Below, one piece after another: positions 61,067 through 64,000 of a stretch of 64,000 bases of DNA. A model generated the notes under the pieces. The model saw only the letters and a program-made list of their open reading frames with translations. It did no database searches and was not told where the DNA came from. This DNA comes from Herbaspirillum autotrophicum. GTDB lineage: Bacteria > Pseudomonadota > Gammaproteobacteria > Burkholderiales > Burkholderiaceae_D. Every line of letters begins with the position of its first letter. Positions within the stretch are counted from its first letter, which is position 1. Location of the stretch: contig NZ_LFLS01000024.1 of assembly GCF_001189915.1 (NCBI RefSeq), positions 23,202-87,201 of the forward strand. Direction: 5' to 3'. The translations under genes and the position numbers were made by a program.

Positions 61067-61232
61067 GAGTAATTTTGAACATTGACCTCACACATAACAT
61101 CTGGTGGTGACAAAGTAGGAGCTGCCATAGGTTTTATATGTATCCGTATCGAGGTGTAATTGACAATAGTGACCATCGGACTAATTTCAATTGCCGGCAC
61201 AAACTAATCCTTCATTCGTGAAGGAGATTGAA
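61067..61232. other. Gap before the recombinase gene
   Basis: No gene, hairpin or copy of the tRNA-Thr 3' end is seen here. The stretch is AT-richer than the transfer genes. Confidence 0.4.
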
Positions 61233-61850
61233 ATGAAAACGCTATGCATGCCGGTGGTTCCGTGGAATAAGGGAAAGTTGGTCGGTCAAAAATCCCCATT
61301 GAAACAGAGTGAGATTTGGTCGATACGGATCAGGCTTCAGCTCTTTCGAAAGAGTCGGGAACTGGCTTTATTCAATTCGGCAATCGATAGCAAGCTGCGC
61401 GCGTGTGATTTAGTCAAAATACGCATTCAAGATGTGTGCCATGGCGAGCACGTCGCGAACCGGGCTGCGGTCATGCAACAAAAAACGAAGCGGCCCGTAC
61501 AGTTTGAGTTAACTGCAGCGACGCGAGAAAGCATTGCAAACTGGATGGTCGTAGCGGCGCTAAAAAGTGATGATTTTCTGTTCCCTAGTCGGCGACATAA
61601 CTCTCCGCATATATCGACCCGGCAGTACGCTCGTATTGTTAAGAAATGGATTGCGGGTATCGATCTCGATCCGACTGCCTATGGAACGCATAGCCTGCGT
61701 CGTACGAAGCCAACTCTCATTTACAGGCGAACCAAGAATTTACGGGCAGTTCAGCTGCTACTAGGACATACTAAACTGGAAAGCACCGTTCGATATTTAG
61801 GAATAGAGGTGGAGGACGCACTTGAGCTTGCAGAGCAGACCGACGTCTAA
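61233..61850 (+). CDS. Small tyrosine recombinase/integrase
   Basis: A 205-residue protein consisting almost only of a catalytic domain: Arg56 in KLRACDL, Lys near 84-86, His153-x-x-Arg156 in THSLRRTK, His179 in LLGHTKLES and the nucleophile Tyr188 in VRYLGI. It lacks the N-terminal arm-binding part of ICE integrases. Small integrases of this kind are common in proteobacteria. It may be a solitary recombinase, not the integrase that moved this ICE. AAGGAG lies 6 bases before the ATG. Confidence 0.85.
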   Translation: MKTLCMPVVPWNKGKLVGQKSPLKQSEIWSIRIRLQLFRKSRELALFNSAIDSKLRACDLVKIRIQDVCHGEHVANRAAVMQQKTKRPVQFELTAATRESIANWMVVAALKSDDFLFPSRRHNSPHISTRQYARIVKKWIAGIDLDPTAYGTHSLRRTKPTLIYRRTKNLRAVQLLLGHTKLESTVRYLGIEVEDALELAEQTDV

Positions 61851-61869
61851 GAATTTTTTTGCTTCAACT

Positions 61870-61888
61870 GGCCATCGATTCGATGGCC
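61870..61888. repeat. Perfect palindrome after the recombinase gene
   Basis: GGCCATCGA-T-TCGATGGCC lies 20 bases after the recombinase stop. It could be a weak terminator or a protein-binding site; no T-tract follows it. Confidence 0.4.
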
Positions 61889-61907
61889 GCTCTTGGCCGA
61901 TTGCGGA

Positions 61908-62402
61908 CTAGCTCTCGCGGGATGAAGCAGCGCCAAGCTGCTCAATATATACACGCGGTGCCGCAGAGAAACGCGCTGCCTCTGAGTGTTGAACAGCGCT
62001 GCTTAAGGCCATTACATCTGCCATGATTATCGAGCGAGCTGCCAGTAGGAAAAAACAACAGTCCAGCGCACGCGCGAGTTCAACAATTTTTGAGCACATC
62101 CACAACGTATCGTGTCGCGTGTCGATGCGAGCCATGACCGACTCGACATTATTACCTTCATAGCCAACCTGAATATCGCTCTTGGCTTGGTCACCCCAGA
62201 TTTTTATTGCGTCACTCCACGACTCCGTCGGAGGCAATACTTGCGAAATCAAGGCGGCTAGATTTGCATTGGGCTGATTTGGCCCCCATGCCGTCGACAT
62301 GTCACTGTAACCTTCGTCGTCATAGAGCATTTCAGGACTATTCCCTTCTAACTCCGCCCATGCCCGTGGTATTAACCCGACTGCAAACTGCCAAATAGCC
62401 AT
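61908..62402 (-). CDS. Unknown protein (164 residues)
   Basis: A soluble, acidic protein with no recognised family: MAIWQFAVGLIPRAWAELEGNS at the start, a Gly/Asp-rich middle and an SAVQHSEAARFSAAP helix near the end. It lies upstream of a large YD/RHS-type gene, where immunity proteins are often found, but nothing in the sequence proves that. It is convergent with the recombinase gene. Confidence 0.5.
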   Translation of the reverse strand: MAIWQFAVGLIPRAWAELEGNSPEMLYDDEGYSDMSTAWGPNQPNANLAALISQVLPPTESWSDAIKIWGDQAKSDIQVGYEGNNVESVMARIDTRHDTLWMCSKIVELARALDCCFFLLAARSIIMADVMALSSAVQHSEAARFSAAPRVYIEQLGAASSRES

Positions 62403-62519
62403 TGAGCACCTGTAAAAAAATTAATGACCGTTCCTGGCCGATTGCTGCCAACCAAAATTCGGTAATGCAAACGATCGCAAAAAATATGAACAGATACATC
62501 GTTTGATGTAAACACTCGA

Positions 62520-63326
62520 TTATTTGTAGCTCTGCAAATACTTGAGACGGTCTTCCGTCATGGACGCGTGGCAGTCTGAAATCAGTACCCCTTCCAGAGA
62601 TCCTCCGCTGACCTCTTTACCAGCCTCTGAACATTCTTTTTCTTTCTTTTTAATCCAGACTATTTGCTCTGACTTCAATTCCGCTTTGCGTTCGGTATTG
62701 AGTGACGCCATCAATTGCTTGTAGGTTGAATTGAGTTCTTTGTCAGCAGCCTCGTAACGTAATCCGGTGCATGTCAACTGGTCGGATGTTACCGCCATGT
62801 CCAAGCCTGTGCAGAGCCCGGTTTTCTCTTTCGAGTCTTCTTTTGGGGGTAGCGCAATTTCGATGTCATCCGGCGCTACTTGTGCAGCCATGGCTACTGG
62901 TACGGCGTGCTCTGCTGCGGGCGTTTTTGCTGCCACGTATTGCTTCGCGTAGAGCAGGATATTGATGAGGTCAGCACGCGCGATTCCATGCAATTGAACT
63001 ACGTGCTGGTCTTTGTCATCCAGTTGGGATGCATACTTGATTGGGAGTGTGTAAGTCATGTTGTTAGCACCGGGGGCAACGATATTGGCGCTGCAAGAAT
63101 ACCGTTTGACTTTCTCGTCATGCGCTTCGGCCAGCGGCAAGGTGATATCCACAGGCTTCAATGTGGCGACCAGTTCGGCGCGTTCGATGTCATTGGAAGG
63201 ACTGTAGAAGTCGACCAGTATTTGTTTGACCAAGCTTAGTGTGGCCAGATCACTGCATTTAGGAACTTCGGCGGAGCAGCCGTATAACGCGGTACAAATT
63301 ATTGCGAGACCCAAGTGCTTTTTCAT
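62520..63326 (-). CDS. Lipoprotein with LprI-like C-terminal domain
   Basis: A 268-residue lipoprotein: signal with lipobox ALYGC (Cys17), an N-terminal domain of unknown function (YSPSNDIERAELVATLKPVD), and a C-terminal domain with LTCTGLRYEAADKELNSTYKQLMASL and DCHASMTEDR, as in LprI/DUF1311 lysozyme-inhibitor-like proteins. A role in protecting the envelope or binding a lytic enzyme is inferred. Confidence 0.72.
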   Translation of the reverse strand: MKKHLGLAIICTALYGCSAEVPKCSDLATLSLVKQILVDFYSPSNDIERAELVATLKPVDITLPLAEAHDEKVKRYSCSANIVAPGANNMTYTLPIKYASQLDDKDQHVVQLHGIARADLINILLYAKQYVAAKTPAAEHAVPVAMAAQVAPDDIEIALPPKEDSKEKTGLCTGLDMAVTSDQLTCTGLRYEAADKELNSTYKQLMASLNTERKAELKSEQIVWIKKKEKECSEAGKEVSGGSLEGVLISDCHASMTEDRLKYLQSYK

Positions 63327-63724
63327 ATTTTCCCGTTTTTTATTCTGATTGGTACGCTGACTATTGAATTTTTCTTAATTTAAAGCTAAGCCGCATACCT
63401 AATGATATTGCATTTTTGTTGAAGTGCTGACACCCCCGTACGTTGGCTCAATAGTTCAATGTTCTGCAAGGGAAGAGATACGCGCATTTCAATGGGCCAT
63501 CAGGAAGAGATGGAACACATTTAAAAGCGATATTTCGGTTGGCGGAGGCTGACTGAGGAGATTTGATACGGAATTGCAGCTCAAAATGACAATACTTTCT
63601 GTTTTAAATAAAAATATTTATTAAAACTGCTAAACCAAACGCTAAATCCTTGGATGTATTGAATAACTGGTGAAGTCCATGGAGAGATGGACCACTGCAC
63701 ATACATACAAGAGTGGGGAAAGCG
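63327..63724. other. AT-rich intergenic region before the YD-repeat gene
   Basis: About 400 bases with no gene or strong hairpin. A promoter for the large gene at 63725 is expected; none could be picked out with confidence. Confidence 0.4.
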
Positions 63725-64000
63725 ATGGCAGCGATCGTAAGCGGCAATAGTCTGGGATTGAATCTGAGCTCATTGAGCACCTTGGGTTTGCGAGGTGTCT
63801 TCGGAGATGCCGGATTGGGCCGGGGTGGAGAACAGGCTTACGTCAACATTGCTACGGGTAACCTGGTGCTGCAGGACCGGGATGGATTGTTGCTCAGTCG
63901 AGGTGCCGATATTGCAGCCTTGCGCACCTATAACAGTCAGGGTCAATTCACTGACGACAATGGCGACAACTGGTCCAATGGCGTCTATCGCCAGCAACCC
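63725..64000 (+). CDS. Large RHS/YD-type surface or secreted protein, N-terminal part
   Basis: The first 92 residues of a gene that runs off the window: MAAIVSGNSLGLNLSSLSTLG, then AYVNIATGNLVLQDRDGLLLSRGAD and LRTYNSQGQFTDDNGDNWSNGVYR. This resembles the start of very large YD-repeat/RHS-type proteins in related bacteria. The ATG at 63725 is the first codon of the conserved start; the C-terminal part, where any toxin would be, is not in the window. Confidence 0.7.
   Translation, partial: MAAIVSGNSLGLNLSSLSTLGLRGVFGDAGLGRGGEQAYVNIATGNLVLQDRDGLLLSRGADIAALRTYNSQGQFTDDNGDNWSNGVYRQQP

Noticed and set aside
61067..63724. Copy of the tRNA-Thr 3' end as attR
   Set aside because: Searched by eye for the T-arm and acceptor sequence; none found, so no right end is claimed.

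Overview
The window is a piece of a betaproteobacterial chromosome, most likely Burkholderiales and plausibly Oxalobacteraceae. This is judged from gene order and protein character: hisC-B-H-A-F-I-E, a HIT protein, tatABC, DUF2461, an anchored HtrA protease, NIF3, mscL, petABC and sspAB in a compact arrangement. An integrated conjugative element interrupts it.

Region 1 (1-13761) is core housekeeping DNA. It holds the 3' end of hisC and the rest of a translationally coupled histidine operon, followed by the Tat translocase. A convergent DUF2461/htrA pair comes next, then NIF3, mscL, the cytochrome bc1 operon petABC, the stringent starvation genes sspA and sspB, and a complete tRNA-Thr(TGT).

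Region 2 (13861 to at least 61066) is an ICE that begins directly behind the tRNA. Its left arm resembles PFGI-1/pKLC102-type islands: ParA, a PFGI-1-class ParB, DUF2857, winged-helix replication-like proteins, the PFL_4669 family, DUF3158, SSB and the STY4534 family (DUF3577). A 470-bp non-coding segment in this arm carries three copies of a 17-bp palindrome and short direct repeats, and is a candidate replication or partition control site. A TraB-like nitrilase-fold conjugation protein follows.

The cargo is a sulfur-acquisition cluster (24064-37478): two SfnB-like flavoproteins, an SfnG-like flavin monooxygenase, a four-domain rhodanese, a class II aldolase, an SDR, a complete oligopeptide-type ABC importer and a LacI regulator. 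Behind it is a second accessory block. This has a LexA-controlled SRAP operon, radC with a structured leader, a HipBA pair and an AT-rich SF1 helicase.

The transfer module (45409-61066) has the order trbB-C-D-E-J-(K position)-L-F-G-I on the minus strand. It is divergent from a MobH relaxase (TraI_2), a TraD coupling protein and a DUF4400 membrane protein on the plus strand. A Trb/VirB-type mating pore with a MobH relaxase and a PFGI-1-type maintenance arm looks chimeric and is the main point of biological interest.

Region 3 (61233-64000) holds a small tyrosine recombinase, two unassigned or lipoprotein genes, and the start of a large YD/RHS-type protein that runs off the window. No second copy of the tRNA 3' end was seen, so the right boundary of the element is not established.
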